A DNA stretch of 14,283 nt from RGIG464 sp045643185 (GCA_045643185.1 JAZUKH010000104.1:1-14283), one strand, 5' to 3'; numbered from the stretch's first letter, positions 1 to 8,487 are shown. The notes: generated by a model not told the origin, from the letters alone. Numbers and translations: made by a program.

Positions 1-2273
1 CGCATCGCAGTCGCAGCGACCCGCAGTTCGCTGGAAGCCTGCGAATAGCGTTGTGCCGCATCCGCTTGCTGATTTTGATCCATGGCCTGAGCGCCCTCGC
101 CCTGCTGCATTTTTTGACTTTGTTCCTGCAAGATCTCAGCGAGTTTGTCTGCCGTAAATTCGTGCGTTTTTTGACGTTCAAGAATGGGTTCGATCGGCGT
201 CGTAGGCGTAGCGAACTGGTCGAGTGCCACAGCGGCTTCGGTCGTCTGATCCATGGTCTTAGCCTGTTGACGCAACAGTTCGGCCACGTGTTCAACAACG
301 CTAAAGAAGAGAATGCGCAATTCTTCGAGGCTTTTTTCGGCGATCTCGGCATCCCCCGTGAGTTCGCTCCACGCGGGTGAGTTCGCATCCTCGGTCGCCA
401 CAACCATTTCCGGAGCATCGACACTTTCAGTCGTGACGATCTGGTTCATGCGCTGAACCGCGTCTTCGGCGGTCTTACGAAGTTCTTCAGCCCGTTCAAA
501 GAGTTGCTGCATCTGCTGTTTTTGCTCTTCGGTCATAGCCTGTTGCTGCGGCTGGTTGGGATCCTGCGTCGGCGCATTCATCGCCTCAGCGGCCTGTTTG
601 GCCAACAGATCGGACATGCGACCAAGTCGATCGAGGTTTGTCGTGAGCGCTTCGCTGAGCAACGCCTTTTGTTGATCACGAGACAGCGTGGCTTGTTCCG
701 CATCGGGATCAGCCGACGCAGCGGCTTGAGGCAACTGACCCGCGACAACGCGCGTCATTTCGGTCTGGGACGCGTAGGCGAGCTCGATCAGGTGCTTGAG
801 ATCAGCAAAGCGTTCTGCCGCCAACGACAAAAGTTTGAGCGCCTTCGCGCCCTGGTCACGAGCCCCAGCAGTGTCATCGTTTGACAACCTTGCATTGGCA
901 GCTTCCATAGCTTCGACAGCCTGTTGAATGAGCGGTAACGCGTCAGCGATCTGTGCCGTTTGTTCTTCCAATTGCTTCTTTTGCTGCGGATCAGCCTGTT
1001 GCGCCTGAGCGAGTTGATTTTTAGCCCCTTCGACCATGGCTTCGAGCATCGCCGCGAGCATTTTGGTTCGGACGAGCACATCCGTCTGATTATCGGCGAG
1101 GAGAGGAAGGTTCAACCAGTTTGGCAAAGCGATCTCGGCTTCGGGATGCTGCGCCTTAAGGGCTTCAAGCGAGACCGGATCAGTCAGTAGCGCGCGCGTC
1201 GCAGCGAGGTGGACGAAATCAGACTCATCCTCCATCAGGTGCTGCAATTTAGCGAGTGGTTCCTCAAACTGCTCCAAAGCCTGTTTGAGCAGATTGTAGC
1301 TGCCGTTGGTGAGACGCCACGCGTCGCTCATAGCCTGGTCACGCAATTGACGACGTGCGTGCGCCATGGTCTGACGAGCCTGTTCAAGAATGGGCGTCGC
1401 CATTTCGAGCTGGAATGCGCGCATCGCCTGTTCCTGGGAACGCTGTTCTTCAGGTGTCGCCTTAATTTCGTTGAGTGCGTCGGCGGCATTTTCAGCCACG
1501 AGGTTCGCCTGAGTCAGGGTCGAACGCTGGATCCTAGCGATCGCATCAAACACCGACTTGAATTGAAGCACATCGGCGCCTTCACCAGCCTGCTGCATCT
1601 GCTCACTCAACGTTCTTGTCTGATGACGTATCTCACTCTCACTCGCCAAGACTTCTTCGATCTGCTTTTCGAGCGTAAAATACTTTTTCTGCATGATGTC
1701 GTTGATCGCAACGATGCGTTTGAGAACGATCTCAAGGTTCTGACGCGCTTCATCAATGCTTGGACGCTGACGAATGGCATCGCGGAACCAGGCCGAGCTG
1801 AGGTTGAGCGCCTCAACAGCGGCTTGCAGTGCCGGCATCTCAGCCGCGTTTGGATCCCCCTGAGCGTCGGCCTGCGCGGCGTAGGTCATCCCGAGGTTGT
1901 AAGCCGCGTTAAAGCGCAGTTCATTGTCAAACCCAGCGAGGTCACGCGCCTTCATAAAGCCCTCGACAGCCTCGTCAAACGACGACGCCTGGAGTTTTTG
2001 CAGTGCAAGGTTGTAGATCTCGCGTGGTTTAAGGTTGGGATCATCAAAAACAGACTTTTGTGCAGCCTCAGACGCCGCATTTTCGCCGGTCGGCGCGCCA
2101 ACCTGGTCAGCAGCGCCAACGCTGGGCGCGGTTGCCTGAGCCGCCACGCTGTCGGCTGCATCCGCGACGGCTGGCGCCTGTGCGTCAGCAGCCGGGGCGG
2201 ATTGAGCCCAACTGGTCATCGGCATCGCCGAGATCAGACAAGCCAAACTGATTTTGAAAAGCGTATTTTTCAT
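1..2273 (-). CDS. Secreted TPR / long helical protein of a MoxR-VWA (Bat) operon, 3' end outside window
   Basis: An uninterrupted reading frame of 757 codons runs from ATG at 2273 to the left edge, so the C-terminus is missing. The first ~24 residues form a signal peptide (hydrophobic core then TSWAQS), placing the product in the periplasm or envelope. An Ala/Pro-rich linker follows. Residues about 90-175 look like the TPR segment typical of BatC proteins (an NAAYNLGMTYAAQ helix, then a second helix ending in DEARQNLEIVLKR). The rest is Gln/Glu/Ala-rich with many QQ and EEL runs and few Gly or Pro, as expected of long helices or coiled coil. It starts 2 bp after batB, with an AAAGG ribosome site (2283-2287) inside that gene, so it is translated as the last visible gene of the operon. 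In related operons the TPR protein is thought to be a scaffold for the VWA proteins. It is much longer than the usual BatC. No frameshift was seen in a full manual translation. Confidence 0.85.
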   Translation of the reverse strand, partial: MKNTLFKISLACLISAMPMTSWAQSAPAADAQAPAVADAADSVAAQATAPSVGAADQVGAPTGENAASEAAQKSVFDDPNLKPREIYNLALQKLQASSFDEAVEGFMKARDLAGFDNELRFNAAYNLGMTYAAQADAQGDPNAAEMPALQAAVEALNLSSAWFRDAIRQRPSIDEARQNLEIVLKRIVAINDIMQKKYFTLEKQIEEVLASESEIRHQTRTLSEQMQQAGEGADVLQFKSVFDAIARIQRSTLTQANLVAENAADALNEIKATPEEQRSQEQAMRAFQLEMATPILEQARQTMAHARRQLRDQAMSDAWRLTNGSYNLLKQALEQFEEPLAKLQHLMEDESDFVHLAATRALLTDPVSLEALKAQHPEAEIALPNWLNLPLLADNQTDVLVRTKMLAAMLEAMVEGAKNQLAQAQQADPQQKKQLEEQTAQIADALPLIQQAVEAMEAANARLSNDDTAGARDQGAKALKLLSLAAERFADLKHLIELAYASQTEMTRVVAGQLPQAAASADPDAEQATLSRDQQKALLSEALTTNLDRLGRMSDLLAKQAAEAMNAPTQDPNQPQQQAMTEEQKQQMQQLFERAEELRKTAEDAVQRMNQIVTTESVDAPEMVVATEDANSPAWSELTGDAEIAEKSLEELRILFFSVVEHVAELLRQQAKTMDQTTEAAVALDQFATPTTPIEPILERQKTHEFTADKLAEILQEQSQKMQQGEGAQAMDQNQQADAAQRYSQASSELRVAATAM

Positions 2274-2275
2274 AA

Positions 2276-3313
2276 TTAAGCGCCTTTGACGGCCGAACGT
2301 TTCTTGCGTCCGCCGCACTCAAGAAGCATAAACCCTGCGAAAAAGAGGAGCGCGATGGCCACGACCCACTGGAACAGCTCAACGCGAATTTCACGCGTGT
2401 GTACGTCGTTGACATCTTCGACGAGCGGCAGGATCGAGCGTTTCAAAATGTTGTCGAGTTCCAAACCGCGGTTACCAGCCGGCACGTATGCCCCATCCGT
2501 CTCAAGCGCAATTTTGCGCAGCATATCGCCATCCAGTCGCGACACGACGGGCTGACCAGCCGCATCCAAAACGCGTTTTTTCTGACCTGTCGCTTTGTCA
2601 AGCACGTCGATCGTCGAACCAGTCTCTGAACCGAAACCGACCGTGACGATAACGACACCAGCCTGTTTCGCAGCCTTGGCTGCTTCCAACGGATACGTAT
2701 CATGATCTTCACCATCGCTGATCAGCAACATGGCCTTGGGGCCTTCCTGTTTTTCGAGCAACTTGGTGGCTTTGCGAATAGCTTCTTCCATATTGGTGCC
2801 ACCGAGCGTAACGCTGGAAGGCGACGCAGAATCCAGAACGAGTCTAAAGAATCCGTGATCAGCCGTCAGCGGCGACAGCACGGTCGGACGACCAGCAAAC
2901 GCGATCAAACCCACGCGATGTGCCGAAAATGCCTGGAGCATGTCGCGCACTTCCGATTTCGCGCGGTCGAGACGCGACGGCACGACGTCCGTCGCCAGCA
3001 TGCTCTTGGACACGTCGAGAACGACGTACACATTCGCCGTCGTTTTGGACGCCGGAATCGTCTCCTTCGTGACGATCTGGGGGCGCATCAACGCAACCAC
3101 ACACAAAACGCCCGCGACCGCAAGACACACCAGCTGTAAAATGCGGCGTGTACCACTCGCCTGAACCAACAGGCGCGACTGCATTTCGCGCGACATGAAG
3201 TGATCGAGCCGATTTCGTCGATACCACATCAACAAACCGCAGAACAGGACGACGGCCAGGACCGCAAAGATCCACAAAATGCGCTCAGGATTCGCAAATT
3301 GAATAAAATCCAT
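2276..3313 (-). CDS. batB: Membrane-anchored VWA-domain protein, BatB-like
   Basis: 345 aa. Membrane segments lie near residues 13-30, 58-75 and 311-330, with a von Willebrand factor A domain between the second and third. The metal-ion-dependent adhesion site looks intact: D100-V-S-K-S104, the GGTN motif at 171-174, and D200 in LLISDGEDH. The family (aerotolerance Bat proteins, VWA partners of MoxR ATPases) uses this site to bind a divalent metal and partner proteins. The short loop before the VWA domain and the C-terminal anchor fit BatA/BatB topology, with the VWA domain on one side of the inner membrane. The start is well supported: a near-perfect AGGAGGT ribosome site lies 6 nt upstream of ATG 3313 and overlaps the end of batA. 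It is the second of two adjacent VWA genes, as usual for these operons. Function beyond the family role is unknown. Confidence 0.88.
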   Translation of the reverse strand: MDFIQFANPERILWIFAVLAVVLFCGLLMWYRRNRLDHFMSREMQSRLLVQASGTRRILQLVCLAVAGVLCVVALMRPQIVTKETIPASKTTANVYVVLDVSKSMLATDVVPSRLDRAKSEVRDMLQAFSAHRVGLIAFAGRPTVLSPLTADHGFFRLVLDSASPSSVTLGGTNMEEAIRKATKLLEKQEGPKAMLLISDGEDHDTYPLEAAKAAKQAGVVIVTVGFGSETGSTIDVLDKATGQKKRVLDAAGQPVVSRLDGDMLRKIALETDGAYVPAGNRGLELDNILKRSILPLVEDVNDVHTREIRVELFQWVVAIALLFFAGFMLLECGGRKKRSAVKGA

Positions 3314-3323
3314 GCCTTACCTC

Positions 3324-4343
3324 CTACCACGGCACGCGTCGATAATACGTGACGCGCAACGCAAGTCCGCATGCAGCCAGCAACATCGCCAAAACGACCC
3401 AGAAGGCATATTTTTCGTCATAGTGCTGATATCGTTCTTCACTGATCTTCGTTTTTTCGAGCGCATCGATCTTTTCATAGATCTGATGGAGGCTTTCATT
3501 ATCGGTCGCTCTAAAATACTCACCGCCGGTCATATCCGCGATCTGAGTCAAAGTCTGTTCGTCGATCTCAACGGGCACCTGTCTCATGACCTGACGCCCA
3601 AAGAAATCATTGACGCGCATGGGCGCAAACCCGTTTGTTCCGATTCCAATGGTGTAGACCTTAATGCCAAGGTTGGCGACCATACGAGCCGCGTCAAGCG
3701 GCGCTTCATAGCCCGTGTTGTTAACACCATCTGTGAGCAGCACGATGACTTTGGACTTGGCCGGAGCTTCACGCAGACGTTCGCCGGCCAAACCGAGCGC
3801 ATCACCGATCGCAGTGCCGCTTTCGTCACGATCTGCGATCTGCAGTTCGTCGACGAGCTGCATCAACGTGATGTGGTCCAGCGTGAGCGGACAGTCAGAG
3901 TCAGGAAATGAAGCAAAGCTGACAAGCCCGATCGAGTCGTCATAACGACCTTTGAGTGAGGACCCGTTACCGCGCACAAACTCGCTCAACACATCTTTGA
4001 GCGCTTCCAATCGGTTCAGTTCTTTGTCGTCTTTCGACATGTCGAGCGCTTCCATAGATCCCGACTTATCGACGACGAGCATCATCGCAATCCCTTCGCG
4101 ATGTTCGCGCACTTCGCCACCGGGAATACGAGGCCCAGCCAACGCCACGCAAAGCGCAATAAAGCCTGCGGCAAACAGCAATGCCGGCACAAACGCGGTT
4201 CTGGCGCGAAAACTTTTGGTCTTTGCCGGCCACACTTCGAAGCCAGAAAACTTCATACGGCCACTGGGGCGACGCATGAGAATAAACAGCGGAATGGCGA
4301 GCAATGCCAGCAAAAGTAAAAGTGGTTCGTGATATTCGATCAT
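3324..4343 (-). CDS. batA: Membrane-anchored VWA-domain protein, BatA-like
   Basis: 339 aa from the chosen start. It has the classic BatA N-terminus: MIEYHEP, a Leu-rich membrane helix (about 8-23) and a second helix (about 51-69). The VWA domain follows with the MIDAS motif D92-K-S-G-S96 and the later LLTDGVNNTG loop. A C-terminal membrane helix (YAFWVVLAMLLAACGLAL) ends in a basic tail. An upstream in-frame ATG at 4370 would overlap the preceding gene by 23 bp and has no ribosome site. ATG 4343 has AAGG about 9 nt upstream, lies 4 bp after the preceding stop, and gives the family's N-terminus, so it is preferred. The gene sits between the BatD-like gene and batB. Its likely role is an inner-membrane VWA adaptor acting with the MoxR ATPase; the substrate is unknown. 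Confidence 0.87.
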   Translation of the reverse strand: MIEYHEPLLLLLALLAIPLFILMRRPSGRMKFSGFEVWPAKTKSFRARTAFVPALLFAAGFIALCVALAGPRIPGGEVREHREGIAMMLVVDKSGSMEALDMSKDDKELNRLEALKDVLSEFVRGNGSSLKGRYDDSIGLVSFASFPDSDCPLTLDHITLMQLVDELQIADRDESGTAIGDALGLAGERLREAPAKSKVIVLLTDGVNNTGYEAPLDAARMVANLGIKVYTIGIGTNGFAPMRVNDFFGRQVMRQVPVEIDEQTLTQIADMTGGEYFRATDNESLHQIYEKIDALEKTKISEERYQHYDEKYAFWVVLAMLLAACGLALRVTYYRRVPW

Positions 4344-4347
4344 GACG

Positions 4348-5397
4348 TTATGCCTTACCCACCTTGTCATCCGGCTGATTCACGTCGACCGGCTTCGTAT
4401 TGATGACAAACTGACGCGTTTCGTCAAGCATAGTCTGAGATTCGTCTTTCGAGGGGACGAATTCGGTGAATTTAACGCGGTCTGCGCGCTCCAATAATCC
4501 GCGGATCATGACTTTTTGATTGGCATCGAGCGCGTCACTCTCCTTGGCGAGTTCAAAGAATTCCTCCGTCGTCAAACGCGGTGCGTGCAACGAAAATCGA
4601 CCTTCAACATAGTTGCGGAGAACACCAGACACCTGAACATACCAAGCATCCACTTTGTCTGGATCCGAAGGAATACCGTCATTTTGAAGACGGTCGAGGG
4701 CATTGAGCGCTACGATGTGCGGCGGCAAAGCCGCTTTTTCGGCGGGACGTCTCGTCAAGGCGATCACGCCACCAGCAATGGCGATCAACCCCAAAAGGAT
4801 CCACACCCAGTAATGGTGATTGGACGCTTCAGGCAACACGAGTTCTTCGAGCGGACCACGCGCAGGATTCAGCGTATCCAACGCTTTTCCGTCAGGCAAA
4901 ACCGATTCGACTTCAAACGTGACCTCTTCGGTCAGCAATTCCTGAACCTTGCCGCGCATTTCGGCATCAGCCGACTCGCGATTGTCGGTAAACTCGATCA
5001 AAAATGACGGCAATCGCAATTTGCCGCTCATCGGCAGGTCAAGGGTATAAGTTTGAGATTTGTGAATACGTCCAGTAGCGGCATCGATCTGCTCGAACGG
5101 TTTGAAATCCGCAATGCTGAAACGACCGAGCTGATCGCCAAATTCAGGCATATCGACATCCACGCCCGAATCAGCATCGACTTTGATCTCGAGCGTCACA
5201 GAGTCGCCCAAAACAGGTTTTTCGGGCGTCAGCGTCACCGTCGCATGCACCGGACCGATCGTGGTCTCGCGCACGAGCGATGACTTCGCCGTTTGCTCGA
5301 CCGCCGTTTCACTAGGTTCGACAGATTCCGACGCGCAGGCACTACAAGTCAAACAGGCAGCCACAGCAATGGCTGCAAAAATACGTTGAGTTATCAT
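4348..5397 (-). CDS. BatD/DUF4381-like membrane protein with probable lipoprotein-type signal
   Basis: 349 aa. The N-terminus is a signal sequence rich in Ala and Cys (Cys15, 18, 21). VAAC at 12-15 fits a lipobox, so lipid attachment is possible, though Cys18 or Cys21 could also serve or cleavage could be Sec type I. A periplasmic beta-rich part follows (TLTPEKPVLGDSVTLEIKV), like the Ig-like start of BatD proteins. One membrane helix (about residues 195-213, HYWVWILLGLIAIAGG) then leads to a cytosolic helical region (ALDRLQNDGIP ... FELAKESDALD ... ERADRVKFTEFVPS) like the DUF4381/BatD C-terminus. The protein thus combines both regions in one chain. It begins 10 bp after the DUF58 gene; the ribosome site is weak (GGGG about 7 nt upstream). 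In Bat operons BatD is proposed to work with the VWA proteins at the membrane. Confidence 0.78.
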   Translation of the reverse strand: MITQRIFAAIAVAACLTCSACASESVEPSETAVEQTAKSSLVRETTIGPVHATVTLTPEKPVLGDSVTLEIKVDADSGVDVDMPEFGDQLGRFSIADFKPFEQIDAATGRIHKSQTYTLDLPMSGKLRLPSFLIEFTDNRESADAEMRGKVQELLTEEVTFEVESVLPDGKALDTLNPARGPLEELVLPEASNHHYWVWILLGLIAIAGGVIALTRRPAEKAALPPHIVALNALDRLQNDGIPSDPDKVDAWYVQVSGVLRNYVEGRFSLHAPRLTTEEFFELAKESDALDANQKVMIRGLLERADRVKFTEFVPSKDESQTMLDETRQFVINTKPVDVNQPDDKVGKA

Positions 5398-5407
5398 CTA
5401 CCAGCCC

Positions 5408-6388
5408 CTAGCGTAAACGCTTCTGTCGCTGCTTAAAGAAGGCAAGCAACGGGTCGATCAAAGAACCACAAGCGTCGACCTCGATGAGGTCACATCCAGA
5501 CGCCATGAAGGACGACTTGATCTTTTCGACGCGTTCACGCGCCTGTTTTGCCGCGGCTTCTCGAAACGACTTGCTGCCTGTATCGATTTCCCGCACTTCA
5601 CCAGTTTCCGCATCCTCGATCGTGAGCAGCCCGACATCCATGACGTTGAATTCGCGCTGGTCGTTGACGAGCACGCTGATCAGATCATGTTTGCGCTGGA
5701 CCGAACGTACGGCGTCCAAATAACCTTCGTCAAGAAAGTCCGAGATGAGGAAAATGACGGCACGTCGATGCAAGACCTGGTGACAAAATTCAAGCGCGTG
5801 TTCAATGCTGGTCTGACGCGACTGACCTCGCGTCGACTGCTGCAAACGCTTGAATTTTTTGAACAGTGCTGCGCCAAGTTTCTTGTACCACGGCAACTCG
5901 CCTGCCACCTCGTCGGTACTCTCACCGCGACCACGCGCAAGCACTTCGCGAACGATGCGCAGTGCATGTTTTTGGCCTTTTCTGGGCGGAATGAACGCAT
6001 CGACGCCGTCTTGGAACAGCAGCAAGCCGATGTTATCGTCGTTTTCAATGGCAGAGAAGGCCAGCAGCGCACTCAACTCAGTGGCTGCCTCGCGTTTCGA
6101 GCGTTCGCCACTCCCAAACTCAAGGCTCGGACTCACGTCGACGAGCAAAAGCACGGTCAGTTCGCGCTCTTCGACGAAACGCTTGATGTAAGGCACGCCC
6201 ATGCGTGCTGAAACGTTCCAGTCGATCGCACGAATATCGTCACCAGGCACATACGGACGAACTTCGTCAAATTCCATCCCAACGCCTTTAAAAACGGAGA
6301 GATACGCGCCCGCAAGAACGTCCGAGACCTGACGCCCCGTCCGGATCTGGATCTGCTTGACCTGTTTGATAATTTCAGGACTTAACAT
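5408..6388 (-). CDS. DUF58-family protein of the MoxR operon
   Basis: 326 aa, cytosolic, with no signal peptide or membrane helix. The DUF58 signature is clear: MLSPEIIKQVKQIQIRTGR at the start, VFKGVGMEFDEVRPYVPGDD, then DIRAIDWNVSARMG near 51-64 and a KRFVEERELTVLLLVD strand. The following D84-V-S-P-S88 resembles a VWA MIDAS motif, consistent with the VWA-like fold of the family. The gene lies 46 bp downstream of the MoxR gene and 10 bp upstream of the BatD-like gene; MoxR and DUF58 genes are neighbours in many bacteria. No good Shine-Dalgarno is visible before ATG 6388, yet the N-terminus matches the family so well that the start is probably right. Its exact biochemical role in the family is not settled. 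A partner or adaptor for the MoxR ATPase is the usual inference. Confidence 0.9.
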   Translation of the reverse strand: MLSPEIIKQVKQIQIRTGRQVSDVLAGAYLSVFKGVGMEFDEVRPYVPGDDIRAIDWNVSARMGVPYIKRFVEERELTVLLLVDVSPSLEFGSGERSKREAATELSALLAFSAIENDDNIGLLLFQDGVDAFIPPRKGQKHALRIVREVLARGRGESTDEVAGELPWYKKLGAALFKKFKRLQQSTRGQSRQTSIEHALEFCHQVLHRRAVIFLISDFLDEGYLDAVRSVQRKHDLISVLVNDQREFNVMDVGLLTIEDAETGEVREIDTGSKSFREAAAKQARERVEKIKSSFMASGCDLIEVDACGSLIDPLLAFFKQRQKRLR

Positions 6389-6434
6389 GATTCGCTTTTA
6401 TGGGTGATGTCAAAAATGCGTAAATACGTTCAAA

Positions 6435-7415
6435 TTACGGAACGGGCACGGTATCGAGGATCGTGTGAATGACGTCATCGGCCGTTTTGCCCTGAGCTTC
6501 AGCCTCGTAGGTCAGCGCGATGCGGTGACGCAAAACATCCGGCGCGATCGTTTTGATGTCGTGCGGACTCAAATACGTGCGACCATTCAGGAGCGCGTGC
6601 GCCTTCGCAGCCTTGACCAAATTGATGGAACCACGCGTGGATGAGCCCATTTCAATGAGGTTCGCAAGTGCCGGCATGCCGTATTCCGCAGGATTACGCG
6701 TCGCATTCACAAGATCAACGACGTACGCGCGGATCTTGTCATCAATAAAAACGCTGTCCGCCGCTTTTTTGGCCTCTAAAACCGTCTCGATGTCCATGAC
6801 TTTTTTGGCTTTCGGTTCCCCGCCGCCACTCGCCATGCGTTCCACGACCTTCATTTCGTCTTCTTTCGAAAGATAACCAACGAGAACTTTCATCATAAAA
6901 CGGTCGAGCTGGGCTTCAGGCAACGGATACGTCCCTTCCTGTTCAACCGGGTTCTGCGTCGCCATGACAAGGAACGGCGCTTCAAGTTTGAAACTCTCAT
7001 TCCCAATCGTGACCTGCTTTTCCTGCATCGCTTCGAGCAATGCTGACTGAACCTTGGCCGGCGCACGGTTGATCTCATCCGCGAGGATCAGATTGCCAAA
7101 AACAGGGCCTTTTTTGATCGAAAACGACGCTTCTTTGGGATTGAAGATCTCGGTACCGATAACATCGGCCGGCAGCATGTCAGGCGTGAACTGAATACGT
7201 GAAAAATTCGCCGACAAACAATCAGAAAGCGTGCTGATAAGCAAGGTCTTGGCCAGGCCCGGAACGCCCTCGACGAGAACATGCCCGCCCGTGATCAAGC
7301 CGATCAGGAGTCGATGCACCAGGGCATCCTGACCGACAACGACTTTTGCGATCTCCGCTTTGACGTCGCCAAACAGCTGCTGATAACGTCGATTGTCTTC
7401 TTCGTAATTCGCCAT
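6435..7415 (-). CDS. moxR: MoxR-family AAA+ ATPase
   Basis: 326 aa. Motifs in order: Walker A G50-VPGLAK-T57, an FTPDMLPADVIG segment at 76-87, Walker B LILADE at 109-114, sensor 1 ATQNP at 152-156, the LDRFMM arginine-finger motif around R172, and a lid domain with STRG and the LSPHDIKTIAPDVLRHRI region near the C-terminus. Length and motif order are standard for MoxR. The family uses ATP hydrolysis as a chaperone-like remodelling engine, usually with VWA proteins, and such partners are encoded directly downstream. It is the first gene of the operon. GGAGA at 7423-7427, 7 nt before ATG 7415, gives a strong ribosome site. Only weak promoter-like sequence (CTGAAA, 15 bp, TATTTT, read on the minus strand just upstream) was found. 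The substrate cannot be read from sequence. Confidence 0.95.
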   Translation of the reverse strand: MANYEEDNRRYQQLFGDVKAEIAKVVVGQDALVHRLLIGLITGGHVLVEGVPGLAKTLLISTLSDCLSANFSRIQFTPDMLPADVIGTEIFNPKEASFSIKKGPVFGNLILADEINRAPAKVQSALLEAMQEKQVTIGNESFKLEAPFLVMATQNPVEQEGTYPLPEAQLDRFMMKVLVGYLSKEDEMKVVERMASGGGEPKAKKVMDIETVLEAKKAADSVFIDDKIRAYVVDLVNATRNPAEYGMPALANLIEMGSSTRGSINLVKAAKAHALLNGRTYLSPHDIKTIAPDVLRHRIALTYEAEAQGKTADDVIHTILDTVPVP

Positions 7416-7581
7416 TTTTTAATCTCCAAAAATTCCTATCAAAATACAGACTGTGAAAGGTTTTCAGGCTTGTTTCAGCCCATTCGACCGATGCTTGAAT
7501 GCGGATTTTTCATACCGCATGTGCATTCGGCTGCCATAAACCACAGAATGCTCAAAAAACATTCCCACTTTTTTTTCACGC

Positions 7582-7641
7582 GCTATCTCGCTTCGCTCGA
7601 TACGCGCGTGGCTTCGGGCTATCTCGCTACGCTCGATACGC
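7582..7641. repeat. Two 24-bp REP-like direct repeats
   Basis: Two copies of a 24-bp unit (starting GCTATCTCGCT, ending CGCTCGATACGC) lie at 7582-7605 and 7618-7641, 36 bp apart start to start, with one mismatch. Each is partly self-complementary (TATC at one end, GATA at the other). The hairpin at 7657-7676 keeps the same outer ends (GCTAT...ATACGC) and may be a diverged third copy. The composition resembles repetitive extragenic palindromes rather than coding sequence. Confidence 0.6.
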
Positions 7642-7649
7642 CCTTCGCG

Positions 7650-7682
7650 GCCGTTCGCTATGCCTTTGGCATACGCAACGGC
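7650..7682. repeat. Intergenic hairpin next to the REP-like repeats
   Basis: GCCGTT (7650-7655) pairs with AACGGC (7677-7682). After a symmetrical CGC/CGC internal loop, TATGCC (7659-7664) pairs with GGCATA (7668-7673) around a TTT loop. No clean T-run follows on either strand, so it is not an obvious terminator. A REP-type extragenic palindrome is the likelier reading. Confidence 0.55.
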
Positions 7683-7735
7683 CCAATTTTCGGGCGCAAT
7701 AAATTATGCACCGCACTTCAAAAGTCAACAGGCAC

Positions 7736-7773
7736 AAAAAAAGCCGCGCATTCGCCTTCGCGAATCGCGGCTT
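7736..7773 (-). terminator. Rho-independent terminator of the exported-protein gene
   Basis: Read on the minus strand, AAGCCGCG plus ATTCG pair with CGAAT plus CGCGGCTT (7741-7754 with 7761-7773, one bulged base at 7749) around a 6-nt loop. A run of T follows (A-run at 7736-7742 on the plus strand). It lies 40 bp beyond the stop codon at 7813 and should end that transcript before the moxR operon. Confidence 0.88.
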
Positions 7774-7812
7774 ATGGGGTCAAACACCCGACCCCATCCA
7801 CCAAAACAAACT

Positions 7813-8421
7813 TTACTTGACCACGAGGCTGTTGATCGCCGCATTACAAAGCGGCTGGATCTCCGCTTCGCGAGAAGCTTCATACGTACACGTCATCACG
7901 AGCGATTCCGCTTTGAGCGGCAAAAAGATCTGACGCATTTTTACAGTATAGTTGAGGATCGTGTACTTACCCTGAACTTCAAGGGCATCGCGTTCACCAA
8001 GCTTGATCACTTCCATCGACGAGCTTTCAAAGCCTTCAAACATCGATTCGTACTGCTGTTTAAGAACACCGGTCAATTCCTTGACCAGTTCCTCCGTCAA
8101 CGGAATCGGCTCGTTGACCATGACGATGTTCAGGCTGTCTTTGAAGCCCTGGGTCGGCTTGTCGAGACCTTCAATATTCATAAAAAGAACGTCCGTATTA
8201 CGCTGATTGTAATGCTCACGAACGTTGTCAGGAAGCTTCGACAGTTCCTTGTCACCAAGATTACCGGAAACCAGGATCCATTTGGCCGGAGGAACAATGG
8301 TAAAAGCTCCACCATCATACGTGTCGGTTTCATTATTCGCCGAATCCTGGGCATACGCACCAAACGGCATGACAAGCGCCAACATCATAAACGCCATAAG
8401 CGTCATAAGGGCTTTTTTCAT
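7813..8421 (-). CDS. Small exported protein of unknown function
   Basis: 202 aa. A clear signal peptide (MKK, hydrophobic core, then FGAYA-QD) predicts cleavage after about residue 24 and export to the periplasm. There is no lipobox and no further membrane helix. The mature part is mixed alpha/beta and opens with TYDGGAFTIVPPAKWILVSG. That opening recalls the PsbP/DcrB-like fold in which a short N-terminal strand leads into FxIxxPxxW, but the match is by eye and weak. Two cysteines near the C-terminus (MTCTYEA and QPLCNAA) could form a disulfide. The gene stands alone: a sigma-70-like promoter (8488-8517) precedes it, GGGAG 8 nt before ATG 8421 is the ribosome site, and a strong terminator follows. 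It is divergent from the ECF sigma genes and shares their control region, so it may respond to the same signal. That link is inference. Confidence 0.85.
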   Translation of the reverse strand: MKKALMTLMAFMMLALVMPFGAYAQDSANNETDTYDGGAFTIVPPAKWILVSGNLGDKELSKLPDNVREHYNQRNTDVLFMNIEGLDKPTQGFKDSLNIVMVNEPIPLTEELVKELTGVLKQQYESMFEGFESSSMEVIKLGERDALEVQGKYTILNYTVKMRQIFLPLKAESLVMTCTYEASREAEIQPLCNAAINSLVVK

Positions 8422-8487
8422 GGTCTAAACTCCCATACTGATTCAAAAATCGTACGTATCCTATCTATGACACGCCACAATAAATCT

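Larger units (their letters stand above)
7416..7812. other. Non-coding gap between moxR and the exported-protein gene
   Basis: This 397-bp stretch has no convincing gene. It holds the moxR leader (ribosome site and a weak promoter-like pair), an inverted repeat ATGCGG/CCGCAT at 7499-7504/7515-7520, two direct repeats at 7582-7641, a hairpin at 7650-7682 and the terminator of the exported-protein gene at 7736-7773. Reading frames crossing it on the plus strand are low-complexity and antisense, and lack ribosome sites. Confidence 0.7.

Noticed and set aside
1..2273. Possible frameshift or pseudogene in the TPR gene
   Set aside because: Manual translation from ATG 2273 to the window edge found no internal stop and consistent composition.
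1209..2279. 356-codon plus-strand open frame
   Set aside because: It is antisense to the TPR gene, has no ribosome site and an Arg/Leu/His-rich composition typical of a shadow of a codon-biased gene. The minus frame has a signal peptide and TPR motif.
3312..3911. 199-codon plus-strand open frame
   Set aside because: It is antisense to the batA VWA domain, which has intact MIDAS motifs. No ribosome site or recognisable motif.
4344..4370. Earlier start of batA at 4370
   Set aside because: It has no ribosome site and overlaps the upstream gene by 23 bp; the internal ATG at 4343 gives the family's N-terminus.
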